This document shows, piece after piece, positions 6,963-13,745 of a DNA stretch of 44,156 bases. The notes beneath the pieces are model-generated. The model was not told the origin of the DNA. It searched no databases and worked only from the letters and a program-made list of their open reading frames with translations. Every line of letters starts with the position of its first letter. Position 1 is the stretch's first letter. A program made the translations under genes and the position numbers. The stretch covers positions 1 through 44,156 of the IMG/VR virus record IMGVR_UViG_3300045999_005825; one strand, 5' to 3'. This stretch comes from a virus.

Positions 6963-6991
6963 TTGACAGGAGGCAAGGTGTGTGATCTGAT
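6963..6991 (+). promoter_or_regulatory. rightward early promoter
   Basis: TTGACA (6963-6968), 17-bp spacer, TCTGAT (6986-6991) with TG one base upstream of the -10 (extended -10). It would start transcription about 45 bp before the first rightward early gene and be read by host sigma70 RNA polymerase. Confidence 0.55.
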
Positions 6992-7041
6992 TGGGTGATG
7001 AGGCAGCAACGCCTCGTGACGTGAACCTTGCAACCTGACCA

Positions 7042-7584
7042 ATGCCCACTCAAGTGACCGGCTCCGGCCTTCTCTCCTTAGTTGCCGACTTCGGCTCTGA
7101 GGCGCCCAAATCCCAGCTAGTGGCCGCGGCCGGCTACATCAGGCCTGATGGGAAGCTCGCTTGGACTTCCTTCTACGAAGCACTGCTAGAAGCCAAGGGG
7201 ATCAACCCCGTGGTCACCAAAGACGAAGACGAAGACTACGAAGCACTAAGCAGCGAGGCCCAAGGCCTCTACGACGAGATCCACGAGCGGATCGGTGAAA
7301 AGTGGGATCACGCTGATCTGATGGAGATGCTCGGCAAGGTGCAAGACCTTGGCATCGAAACCGCTGATCAATTCGCCGATGCCCTGAGCTTCGTGGCTGA
7401 CGATCCCTGGCACTGGCAGCGGGACTTCGTGGAGAGCCTCCTAGAAGACAACTTCACCAACGATGCAGGGCTGTACAGCTGGGTTGTGATCGATCACGAA
7501 GCGACGTGGGAAACCGCCCTGCGATACAAATACAGCGAGATCGAATTCGATGGATCGGTTTACGTGTTCAGCAGCAACTTCTAG
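7042..7584 (+). CDS. cyAbrB-N / ArdA-like early protein
   Basis: 180 aa, acidic. Residues 10-53 (SQLVAAAGYIRPDGKLAWTS, then FYEALLEAKG) resemble the N-terminal domain of cyanobacterial AbrB regulators. The remainder, with an acidic helical middle (about 65-145) and C-terminus VVIDHEATWETAL...YVFSSNF, resembles ArdA-type antirestriction proteins (DNA mimics that end in an 'iDyea..y.vF' segment). It is the first gene of the rightward early operon, where T7 also carries its antirestriction gene 0.3, so inhibition of host restriction is a reasonable guess. No Shine-Dalgarno; the start is preceded by GTGAACCTTGCA as in the clamp-like gene. Both domain assignments are inference. Confidence 0.5.
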   Translation: MPTQVTGSGLLSLVADFGSEAPKSQLVAAAGYIRPDGKLAWTSFYEALLEAKGINPVVTKDEDEDYEALSSEAQGLYDEIHERIGEKWDHADLMEMLGKVQDLGIETADQFADALSFVADDPWHWQRDFVESLLEDNFTNDAGLYSWVVIDHEATWETALRYKYSEIEFDGSVYVFSSNF

Positions 7585-7634
7585 CGGCCTCTCCTTGCCA
7601 CCGTTCTGCTGTTGAGCGGTGGCACTATCCGGAA

Positions 7635-7674
7635 GCTCCCACCAAGGCCCTACGGGGCCTTGCTAGGGGCCTCA
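7635..7674 (+). repeat. early intergenic repeat, copy 1 (diverged)
   Basis: Related to the copies at 8431 and 8757: GCTCC..., AGGCCCTACGGGGCCTT, TAGGGGCCTCA. It forms an AAGGCCC/GGGCCTT hairpin with a TACG loop. It lies between the stop of the 180-aa gene and the start of the clamp-like gene. Confidence 0.65.
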
Positions 7675-7707
7675 CAACAGCCCCAGCGTGAACCTTGCAT
7701 CTCAACC

Positions 7708-8433
7708 ATGGCAACCACTGATCTCACTAACGCAACAGCCGAGCAGCTGCAGGCCCTGCAGATCGCTCAGTCCGATCCGGCGTGCACCGCAGTTCTTCCC
7801 TACTGGCCGGTGTGGGCTGCTGCGCAGTTCGCGTCAACCGATGAGTGCAAACAGCTGCTGCAGTTTGTGCATGTTTGGCGCGACGGCGACATGTTCCAAA
7901 TTGAGTCAACCGATGGGCACCGCGCCTTCCGGTATCGCTTCCCAGCTTGGGGCTCTGATTGCCTGCCCACACTGTGGCGCTTCCCGGATCAGGGCCTGCT
8001 GTTGCACGCCAAGGCCCTGCGCAAGGCGGTGAGCTACTGCAAGCTGCTCACCGTCACAAACGACATGCGGGCCGTCTTTCATGGCGGGAAGAAAGACTCA
8101 CTAGCTGAGCTCTCATCAGTCAACCTTGCCGGCCACTACAGCGTGAACACCGCTGCAGATTGCGGCAAGGTCGGCACTTTCCCGAACATCAATCAGCTCT
8201 GGCCGGAGAACTTCACTTGCGCTCCCGGCAAGTCTTGGGCATTTAACGCTCGCTATCTGAAGGAGTGGTGCGCCGTGGTGGAGAAGCTCTCCCATAACGG
8301 TGTGACGCGGACGCAAGGCAACGCCGCCACCACACCGTTCACGTTCAGCAGCAGCTATCAGCCGCGGATTGGGCAGCACTGCAGCGATGCGCAGCTAGAG
8401 CTCCTGCTGATGCCAGTTCTGCTGCGCGATTGA
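7708..8433 (+). CDS. two-domain sliding-clamp-like protein (DnaN domains II-III)
   Basis: 241 aa from the ATG at 7708; the frame is open to 7612 but those residues translate the intergenic repeat. Landmarks match domains II and III of the bacterial beta clamp in order: strand pair ending STDGHRA (67-73; family TDGHRL), 'GLLLHAKALRKAV' (96-108), FPNINQLWPE (158-167; family FPDY..v.P), FNARYLKEW (179-187; family FN..Y..d) and a C-terminus LLLMPVLLR (232-240; family y.vMPMRL). Domain I of the usual 366-aa clamp is missing, so a ring would need a trimer as in PCNA or T4 gp45. A clamp tethers DNA polymerase to DNA; this genome has no polymerase of its own, so the partner is presumably the host Pol III or its clamp loader. 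Flanked by repeats and preceded by GTGAACCTTGCA. Homology is by eye only. Confidence 0.6.
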   Translation: MATTDLTNATAEQLQALQIAQSDPACTAVLPYWPVWAAAQFASTDECKQLLQFVHVWRDGDMFQIESTDGHRAFRYRFPAWGSDCLPTLWRFPDQGLLLHAKALRKAVSYCKLLTVTNDMRAVFHGGKKDSLAELSSVNLAGHYSVNTAADCGKVGTFPNINQLWPENFTCAPGKSWAFNARYLKEWCAVVEKLSHNGVTRTQGNAATTPFTFSSSYQPRIGQHCSDAQLELLLMPVLLRD

Positions 8434-8474
8434 CGCTCCTACTGAGGCCCTGCGGGGCTTCTCTAGGGGCCTCA
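8431..8474 (+). repeat. early intergenic repeat, copy 2
   Basis: 44-bp element starting at the stop codon TGA of the clamp-like gene and 43/44 identical to 8757-8800. It contains GAGGCCCTGCGGGGC (GCCC-TGCG-GGGC stem) and a wider GAGGCCC...GGGGCCTC pairing. No T-run follows. Confidence 0.8.
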
Positions 8475-8498
8475 AGCCCCTCCAATCGCAAAGAGACA

Positions 8499-8759
8499 AT
8501 GGAACTCACAGAAGAACTCACAGCAGCACTCACAGAAGCCGAAAACGAAGGCCTGCCAGGCCTGCCGTATCGCTCACCTGTTCGCCTCGCCGCATGGATG
8601 TGCGAGCACGAAACCCAGCTGCTCACGATCCACAGGCTGTTTCAGGTGGCGAGCTACGACGCACAGCTTGAGGATGAAGAGCTAATCGAGCGAATCAAGG
8701 ATGGCGTTCACCTCTACTGCGAGGTGATGACTGGCTACCGGGAGCGGTTCTGCCTCTGA
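8499..8759 (+). CDS. 86-aa acidic hypothetical protein
   Basis: Starts at the ATG 8499 (MELTEELTAALTEAENEG...), downstream of the repeat; the open frame to its left is repeat sequence. It is helical and acidic with 'LAAWMCEHETQLLTIHRLFQ' and a C-terminal 'EVMTGYRERFCL'. It is an early gene between two copies of the 44-bp repeat, whose second copy begins at this gene's stop codon. No family recognised. Confidence 0.6.
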   Translation: MELTEELTAALTEAENEGLPGLPYRSPVRLAAWMCEHETQLLTIHRLFQVASYDAQLEDEELIERIKDGVHLYCEVMTGYRERFCL

Positions 8760-8800
8760 CGCTCCTACTGAGGCCCTGCGGGGCTTCTCTAGGAGCCTCA
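8757..8800 (+). repeat. early intergenic repeat, copy 3
   Basis: One mismatch to 8431-8474 and again beginning at a TGA stop codon. The hairpin core AGGCCCTGCGGGGCTT is conserved. Confidence 0.8.
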
Positions 8801-8835
8801 CCTGGGCTCCCTGTTGCACCTTGCAATGCCTGATC

Positions 8836-8994
8836 ATGCACTACAGATCAAACCCGCGGCTGACCGTGGTTTTGCCGCCTGTTGTATTTGAGCGCATCGC
8901 GCACTTATCTACTCAACAGGGGCGAAGCATGTCTAACCTAGTGGCACACCTACTTGAGAACGCGTTACAGCGTCACCGATCAGAACCTGAATGA
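8836..8994 (+). CDS. ribbon-helix-helix (CopG/Arc-type) DNA-binding protein
   Basis: 52 aa, MHYRSNPRLTVVLPPVVFER... A basic strand (NPRLTVVLP) followed by two helices with the typical turn 'STQQGRSMSNLVAHLLENAL' is the classic ribbon-helix-helix layout, a dimer that binds operators. An upstream ATG (8826) directly after CACCTTGCA opens a different 21-codon frame that overlaps this start, so translation may depend on reinitiation. The stop overlaps the next start by four bases. Likely an early regulator of the phage, perhaps acting at the GTGCAC or 14-bp sites. Confidence 0.75.
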   Translation: MHYRSNPRLTVVLPPVVFERIAHLSTQQGRSMSNLVAHLLENALQRHRSEPE

Positions 8995-9239
8995 TGAAGC
9001 ACTTTTGCACCGTGGCGGCCCTAGTGGCCGCCTTTCTTCCGGCTCCTGCCGGGGCCTATCCGGCGCCTAGCACCTACGGCCAGCCGAGCACTCCCTACGG
9101 CCAGCCTTGGGGGCAGTCACAACAGCAGCAGGAGATCCGCAACCTGCAGCAGGAGGTTTACAACCTGAAGGATCAGCGGATGAAGAACTGCGTGAACAGT
9201 GGTTCTACCTACTGTGGCTGGGACAAAGGAGGCTGGTGA
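8991..9239 (+). CDS. small exported protein with signal peptide
   Basis: 82 aa. An N-terminal signal sequence (MMKHFCTVAALVAAFLPAPA, cleavage likely after GAY or AGA) is followed by a Pro/Tyr/Gly repeat (STYGQPSTPYGQPWGQ), a short Gln-rich coiled coil (EIRNLQQEVYNLKDQRMK) and two cysteines near the end (NCVNSG..YCGW). It is translationally coupled to the ribbon-helix-helix gene (ATGA) and to the next gene. It would act in the periplasm or envelope; superinfection exclusion is a guess from position and export only. Confidence 0.65.
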   Translation: MMKHFCTVAALVAAFLPAPAGAYPAPSTYGQPSTPYGQPWGQSQQQQEIRNLQQEVYNLKDQRMKNCVNSGSTYCGWDKGGW

Positions 9240-9406
9240 TGGATCTGGAAGCCCTCATCGCACACCATGTTGAGGCCTTGATTGGCCTCGGTTGGAGGTG
9301 GGAAGGCCGCGGCCTGGTGCCCACTTTGCGTGCCAAGAACGTGCCTGCGATCAACAGTCAAAGGCTGTCACTAGAAACAATTAACCATCCACCGGAGAAA
9401 AGTTAA
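9239..9406 (+). CDS. 55-aa hypothetical protein
   Basis: ATG at 9239 overlaps the previous stop by one base and its TAA overlaps the next ATG by one base. MDLEALIAHHVEALIGLGWR... with a short amphipathic helix and 'GRGLVPTLRAKN'. It shows no hydrophobic segment long enough for a membrane span. The seamless coupling on both sides supports it as a real gene. Function unknown. Confidence 0.55.
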   Translation: MDLEALIAHHVEALIGLGWRWEGRGLVPTLRAKNVPAINSQRLSLETINHPPEKS

Positions 9407-9615
9407 TGAATCCCTGGAACATGTTGGGTGTTGCGATGGGCTTAACTGCAAGTTGCTTCGCGATACAACTTGGTGATCCCCAATTCTTTACCTCCGAGCA
9501 CGCTGAGATCTGGCATGAACATCTGGCTCCCGGTCGACTTTTACCTGAGCCTGTCCAAGAGCCGTACCAGATTGCTGGAGGTGCCGACCGTGGTGTTCCA
9601 CAGTGGGGTTACTAA
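9406..9615 (+). CDS. 69-aa exported or membrane-anchored hypothetical protein
   Basis: ATG overlaps the preceding TAA by one base. The N-terminus MNPWNMLGVAMGLTASCFAI is a hydrophobic segment with a possible lipobox-like 'LTASC'. The rest is acidic and Pro-rich, ending 'ADRGVPQWGY'. It is the last gene of the four-gene coupled set 8836-9615. Confidence 0.5.
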   Translation: MNPWNMLGVAMGLTASCFAIQLGDPQFFTSEHAEIWHEHLAPGRLLPEPVQEPYQIAGGADRGVPQWGY

Positions 9616-9662
9616 GGCGGTGCGCATTGAGTGCTGCATACTGCTGCACTTGTGCCTGATTA

Positions 9663-9691
9663 TTGATTTTTCGCTAATCAACCTTTATAAA
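9663..9691 (+). promoter_or_regulatory. sigma70-type promoter for regulator/integrase/RNA polymerase
   Basis: TTGATT (9663-9668), exact 17-bp spacer, TATAAA (9686-9691), in a short AT-rich island within otherwise GC-rich DNA. It lies about 90 bp before the MarR-like gene and would let host polymerase transcribe it, int and the phage RNA polymerase gene. Confidence 0.65.
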
Positions 9692-9782
9692 GTCTTCCGC
9701 CGATGAGCTACTTAAACGCACTCAAGTGATGCACCGCATAGGCAACGTTTGACTTACGTTGACATTGTGAGAGCACCTTGCA

Positions 9783-10133
9783 ATGTCAAATCTGTCCAAA
9801 CTCCACGCGGCAATGCGGTTTTGCCGGCGTGAGCACGCCCAGCTACGCGCAAGCCAGCTGGAGCTGTTGCTAGCCATCCAACTCAAACCAGGCCAAACCC
9901 AGTCAGAGCTTGCTACTGACTGCAGCTTGACCCTTTCGGCTGTCTCTAGGGCGGTCGATGTTATGGGCTCGAAAGGGCGCAGCGACAACAAGGGTCAAGT
10001 GGCCATGCAGTGGGTGGAAACACGCGACAACCCGCATGACGAGCGGATCAAGCAGGTCTATTTGACACAAAAGGGCTCCGAATTCCTTCACCTATTGGAG
10101 ATGATCACTTATGGCAGTACGGTTCCGGAGTGA
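9783..10133 (+). CDS. MarR-like winged-helix regulator
   Basis: 116 aa. A helix-turn-helix region 'GQTQSELATDCSLTLSAVSR' (about residues 37-56) is followed by a wing-like segment and 'RIKQVYLTQKGSEFLHLLE', the typical MarR layout (recognition helix then 'v.lT.kG..l...l'). It is shorter than usual MarR proteins (about 140 aa) and has an insertion 'GSKGRSDNKGQVAMQW' before the wing. The gene overlaps int by 23 bp and starts directly after CACCTTGCA. It probably regulates integration or early transcription. Confidence 0.65.
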   Translation: MSNLSKLHAAMRFCRREHAQLRASQLELLLAIQLKPGQTQSELATDCSLTLSAVSRAVDVMGSKGRSDNKGQVAMQWVETRDNPHDERIKQVYLTQKGSEFLHLLEMITYGSTVPE

Positions 10134-11139
10134 CCGAAACAAGTGGTATGCCCAGGTCACCACTGATCACGGTCGATTCTCCAAGTCTTTCGATACTGAA
10201 AGGGAGGCAGCTGAATGGGAGGCCGAGGCCCTTGCTGCCACGGCACCCAAGGTCAAGGCCCACGAGCGGCCCTTCCCACCTACCAGCGAGGGCTCCCTGG
10301 GCCAGCTGGTTCGGGTCTGTGAGCAGATCGACTGGGCCGGGAAGGATGACTCCCAGATGAAGAACGCCCACCGCCTCGTGCGGATGCTTGGCCCTGATAC
10401 CCACATCAGGGAGCTCACGATGCGCCGCCTTGACGATCTGGTGGCTGACCTGCGGGTTGCTGGCCCCAAGGGCGAGCCCCTCAGTAACACCACGATCCTC
10501 AAGTACATCAGCGCCGCCTCGATCATGCTCAAGCGGGCCACCCGGCTGGGCTACATCGATCAGCCACCGCTGCTGCCCGAGAAGCGCACCCTGCGCACGC
10601 CTGAGCCGCGTGATCTGGTCATCTCAGACGAGTGGTTCGCAGCCCTGTTGGACGGCATGGAGAAGCGCGAGCAGCGCCTGTCCATCGCCATCACCCTGTT
10701 CCTCCGTCACATGGGCTGCCGCGTGGGCGAAGCCCTCAACCTGACCTGGGATCGAGTTGATCTGAACAGGGCCTGGGTTCAGTTCGTGAAGACCAAGGGC
10801 TCGATGCCTCGCCGCCTGCCTGCTTCCGAGGAGGTGCTCTCAATCCTCAAGGCGATGAAGGCCCGGAAGACCCAACGCGTCTTCCCGATCCGCTACTGGA
10901 CATACCTCACCCACTACTCAGATGCGAAGCACGACGCGTGCGACGCCCTGGGCCTAGGTGAAACCGTGCGGAAGGAATGGGTGATCCACACGCTTCGGCA
11001 CACCCGGATCACGGAGCTGGCCAGCCAGGGCCACCAGGCCCCAGCCATCCAGCAGTGGGCTGGACACAAGTGTTTGGCAGTAACTCAGCGCTACATCCAT
11101 GGCGCTGGCATCAACCTGCAGGGGCTGGTGCAATGTTGA
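10111..11139 (+). CDS. int: tyrosine integrase
   Basis: 342 aa. Site-specific recombinase with all catalytic residues: R204 (GCRVGEALNL), K in 'FVKTKGSMPRRLP', H293 and R296 (IHTLRHT), H319 (WAGHK) and the nucleophile Y328 (TQRYIHG). The N-terminal arm- and core-binding domains occupy about residues 1-160. It is followed within 110 bp by a leucine-tRNA fragment that should be the attP core, as in P-SSP7-type cyanophages. GGAG lies 12 nt before the start, inside the overlapping regulator gene. A 14-bp motif copy overlaps the stop codon. Confidence 0.93.
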   Translation: MAVRFRSDRNKWYAQVTTDHGRFSKSFDTEREAAEWEAEALAATAPKVKAHERPFPPTSEGSLGQLVRVCEQIDWAGKDDSQMKNAHRLVRMLGPDTHIRELTMRRLDDLVADLRVAGPKGEPLSNTTILKYISAASIMLKRATRLGYIDQPPLLPEKRTLRTPEPRDLVISDEWFAALLDGMEKREQRLSIAITLFLRHMGCRVGEALNLTWDRVDLNRAWVQFVKTKGSMPRRLPASEEVLSILKAMKARKTQRVFPIRYWTYLTHYSDAKHDACDALGLGETVRKEWVIHTLRHTRITELASQGHQAPAIQQWAGHKCLAVTQRYIHGAGINLQGLVQC

Positions 11140-11149
11140 ACGGTGTCTA
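11136..11149 (-). promoter_or_regulatory. TTGACACCRTTCAA motif, copy C
   Basis: Minus strand TAGACACCGTTCAA followed by CATTGCACC. It overlaps the int stop codon and is the only copy whose TTGACACC orientation runs against the flanking genes. Confidence 0.5.
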
Positions 11150-11161
11150 GTAGGTGAGACT

Positions 11162-11194
11162 TGGTTGCAACCACGCGCAACCAAAATGCAACCA
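11162..11194. promoter_or_regulatory. putative integrase arm-type sites
   Basis: TGGTTGCAACCA (perfect 12-bp palindrome) opens a series of GCAACCA heptamers at 11167, 11177 and 11188, spaced 10 and 11 bp, i.e. one helical turn. Between int and the tRNA fragment this is where integrase arm sites are expected. The same heptamer occurs at 6334, 6388 and 6801. Confidence 0.55.
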
Positions 11195-11244
11195 AACAAC
11201 AAAGGTTGATTTGAAAAACCCTGTCCTGGTCTAGGATTTGAACC

Positions 11245-11290
11245 GCGGGAGCATGGCGGAATTGGTAGACGCAGCGGACTTAAAATCCGG
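11245..11290 (+). other. attP core: 5' half of a leucine tRNA (UAA)
   Basis: ATGGCGGAATTGGTAGACGC is the D-arm of a bacterial tRNA-Leu, followed by the anticodon stem-loop with CTTAAAA (anticodon TAA). The variable arm, T-arm and acceptor 3' strand are absent, so this is not a functional tRNA. Phage int genes followed by a tRNA-Leu fragment of this kind are established for P-SSP7-type cyanophages. Confidence 0.85.
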
Positions 11291-11328
11291 GCAAAGATTG
11301 CCACCGCGCAAGAACCCAGGCCAGAACA

Positions 11329-11352
11329 GGGATTCCCACTGAGATCCCTGAG
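11329..11352 (+). promoter_or_regulatory. hairpin just upstream of RNA polymerase gene
   Basis: CAGGGAT pairs with ATCCCTG (7 bp) around a 10-nt loop, ending within about 3 nt of the RNA polymerase start codon. No Shine-Dalgarno is visible, so the hairpin may influence translation or mark an RNA-processing site. Confidence 0.4.
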
Positions 11353-11353
11353 A

Positions 11354-13738
11354 ATGTCCGAACAACAGTCAAACGCTGTCAAGCAACCACTGCAACCACA
11401 GCTTGAGCTGGAGGAGTGGTGCAGATCTACGAGCACAAGCCGTTTCCTGAGAGATGGATGGCAGAAGGGAGCGAGTGGAACAATCGTTCAACGGTTGGCA
11501 TCTCTTTATCTCGAAAAAGTTCTGGAGATCTATGAGAAATCGAAGCTCTCTCCTGGCCGCCAACATCACATTTGGGCATTGATGCACAGCCGTGAGGCTG
11601 TCCGGCATGTTGCACTTGAAAGCCTTGCTTACCTGCTGGGCAACCTCAACGACGAGCGCCCCTACAACCAGATCTGCGGGATTCTCGGGAAACGGGCTGA
11701 GTACGTCCTCTGGTTGACCCATCCCTCATGGGGGCGTGGCCTGCACCTGCAGGGCCTGCGGCTGGCCAGCAACAACGACCTGTCAATGGGGCTGATCCGC
11801 AAGCGGCTACGGGACAAGGGGTTCCGCAAGGCCGCGGCCTACAGGGAGCTCAAGCATGTGGAGCGGGCTGCCCTGGGTGCCTTCTTCATCGAGTGCGTGG
11901 CCATGAGCACCCAGATGCTGGAGGTGTTCGTGCAGGTGAAGCACCGGCGCAAGACCCGGATGGTCCGCTACACCCCGCTGTACTGGAACTTCCTCAAGCG
12001 CTGGCGGGAGGCGGCCACCCTGTTCCGGCCGCTGTACATGCCGATGGTCCAGCCGCCGCGGCCATGGTCCGGCCATACCGGAGGCGGGTATCTGAGTATC
12101 GGCTCAACCGTCTCCACTGTTGGGTGGGAGCGCTGGCCTGAAGTCAGCAAGCGGATGCTGCCTTGCGTGCTGGGCAGCATCAACCTGCTGCAGGCCCAGG
12201 CTTACGAGCTGGACCACGCGCAGGTGGCGCTGACTGAAGCGTGCTGGAACCTGGGCCACGAGATGGGCAGCCTGCCCAAGCGTGAGCGGCTGGCTGAACC
12301 CGTCGATGCTGAGTTCAAGGAGCAGGGCCTAGGTCCTTCTGCCTACTGGAAGGCGGTGTGGAAGTGGAAGAGCGATCAGCGCAAAGACGGCCAGCGTTCC
12401 CGCTTCATCAATGCACTGATTGCATACCGCCGGTTGGAGGAGGCGCCCTCGATCTGGTTTGTCTGGCACATGGATCACCGGGGCCGCCTCTACAGCAGGG
12501 GTGCCCAGCTCAACATCCAGGGGCCCGATCACCTGCGCAGCATGACCCGCTTCCACGAGCGCAGCCCGATCAAGGGTCACGAGAAGGCGTTTGCCTGGAG
12601 CCTTGGCGAAGCCCTCGGTACACCACCGCATCCGGCAGACAGGCTGGGCTACCTGGAGCTCATGTCCACCGTGGTGGGCAGGGTGGGTGGTGACCCGCTC
12701 GGCAACATCGGCTATTGGGAGCGGGCCAAGGAACCTTGGCGGTTGATCCAGCTCTGCCGGGACTGGCACCAATACCTGGAGGACCCCGGCTACTGCAGCG
12801 GCACCATCCACTGGTTGGATCAGACCTGCTCGGGCTGGGGCCACGTGGCCTGCCTGACGGGTGATGGCACGTTGGCTCAGTACACCAACGTGGTCGGCAG
12901 CAAGCCAGCTGACCTGTATCTGGGCATCGGAAAGCTGGTCAAGACCAGGATCCGTTGGCAGTGCGAGCAAGAGCACCCCGAGCGGAAGCAAAAGGCGTTC
13001 GAGTGGTGGCGTAACCACGAGATCCCTCGCTCCCTATGGAAGAAGGTGCTGATGCCCGTGATCTATGGGCGCAGCTACCTGAGCCTGGCCGAGGAGATCA
13101 AGCTGTACCTGCGGGATGAGGTGGGTGACTTCCTCACTGATGAAGGGCTGCGGGTGTTGGACCTGGCCCTGACCCTGGCCACCACCGTGAACAACGTGGT
13201 CAACGAGGCGCTGCCTCATGTGAAAGACCTGAGCCGGTGGCTGGTGACGTTGAGCAACCTGCAGATCGATGCAGGACTGCGGCCCTACTGGTTCACGCCC
13301 AACGGGCTGGCGATTGAGTGCTATCAGTCAGCCACCAAGCGGGACAATATCGAGCTGAACCTGGCGAAGCGGACCATCAGGTTGAGCCTGAATGACGCCA
13401 CTGGTTGCAAGCCAGACAAGCGGAAGACAGCCCGCAAGTTGGTGCCTGACTTCATCCACAGCATGGATGCGGCGTACTTGCAGCGCTTTGTCGCCCACTG
13501 GGGAACGTACAGGCATCCGATTGCAACGATCCATGACTGCTTCGGTACAACGCTGGAGCACGTGGAGACGTTGCAGTCAGAGCTGAATGATCAGTGGCAC
13601 CGCTTCTACTCGGTGGACCACCTGCGTAAACACAAGGAGATGGTTGAGGTTCTGCTTGGGGCTGAAGTCCCTGACCCGCCGATGGTGGGCACGCTGGACC
13701 GCAGCCGCATCGGCGAGAACCGCTACTTGTTCACTTGA
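11354..13738 (+). CDS. rnap: single-subunit DNA-directed RNA polymerase (T7 gp1-like)
   Basis: 794 aa (T7: 883). Transcribes the phage middle and late genes. The palm motifs are present: motif A with D489 (LDQTCSGWGH), the fingers helix with K and Y571-G572 (WKKVLMPVIYGRSY), and motif C HD at 727-728 (TIHDCFGTT). The C-terminus is shorter than in T7 and ends RSRIGENRYLFT rather than the FAFA foot. Gene order int, attP, rnap matches integrase-bearing cyanopodoviruses. Early transcription by host polymerase is expected to reach this gene from the promoter at 9663. Confidence 0.97.
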   Translation: MSEQQSNAVKQPLQPQLELEEWCRSTSTSRFLRDGWQKGASGTIVQRLASLYLEKVLEIYEKSKLSPGRQHHIWALMHSREAVRHVALESLAYLLGNLNDERPYNQICGILGKRAEYVLWLTHPSWGRGLHLQGLRLASNNDLSMGLIRKRLRDKGFRKAAAYRELKHVERAALGAFFIECVAMSTQMLEVFVQVKHRRKTRMVRYTPLYWNFLKRWREAATLFRPLYMPMVQPPRPWSGHTGGGYLSIGSTVSTVGWERWPEVSKRMLPCVLGSINLLQAQAYELDHAQVALTEACWNLGHEMGSLPKRERLAEPVDAEFKEQGLGPSAYWKAVWKWKSDQRKDGQRSRFINALIAYRRLEEAPSIWFVWHMDHRGRLYSRGAQLNIQGPDHLRSMTRFHERSPIKGHEKAFAWSLGEALGTPPHPADRLGYLELMSTVVGRVGGDPLGNIGYWERAKEPWRLIQLCRDWHQYLEDPGYCSGTIHWLDQTCSGWGHVACLTGDGTLAQYTNVVGSKPADLYLGIGKLVKTRIRWQCEQEHPERKQKAFEWWRNHEIPRSLWKKVLMPVIYGRSYLSLAEEIKLYLRDEVGDFLTDEGLRVLDLALTLATTVNNVVNEALPHVKDLSRWLVTLSNLQIDAGLRPYWFTPNGLAIECYQSATKRDNIELNLAKRTIRLSLNDATGCKPDKRKTARKLVPDFIHSMDAAYLQRFVAHWGTYRHPIATIHDCFGTTLEHVETLQSELNDQWHRFYSVDHLRKHKEMVEVLLGAEVPDPPMVGTLDRSRIGENRYLFT

Positions 13739-13745
13739 CGCATTG

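Larger units (their letters stand above)
6097..7041. other. main non-coding control region, candidate origin
   Basis: 945 bp between divergently transcribed genes with no convincing coding frame. It holds a 14-bp motif copy (6108), a CCCCCTAGGGGG palindrome (6295-6306), a CGCCTAGGCG palindrome (about 6319-6328), phased GTGCAC sites (6412-6444), GCAACCA sites (6334, 6388, 6801), a long G-rich/purine-rich stretch (about 6470-6560), an 11-bp repeat array (6663-6722), a GT-rich stretch (6718-6780) and a rightward promoter (6963-6991). The combination of iterons, strong strand asymmetry and divergent promoters fits a replication origin/early control region. Confidence 0.6.

Noticed and set aside
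6703-7053. Several minus-strand frames rich in Pro/His/Thr in the non-coding region
   Set aside because: They arise from the C-rich strand of a skewed tract, overlap one another in different frames and have no start signals.
9107-9406. 99-aa plus-strand frame overlapping the exported protein gene
   Set aside because: The first half is a frame-shifted shadow of the 82-aa gene; only the part from 9239 is kept as a separate 55-aa gene.
11221-11290. Possible complete tRNA gene, and a GGATTTGAACC string that looks like a reverse T-arm
   Set aside because: Only the D-arm and anticodon arm of a tRNA-Leu are present, with a G-G mismatch at the end of the anticodon stem. The GGATTTGAACC string has no 5-bp T-stem on either strand. 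Treated as an att core, not a tRNA.
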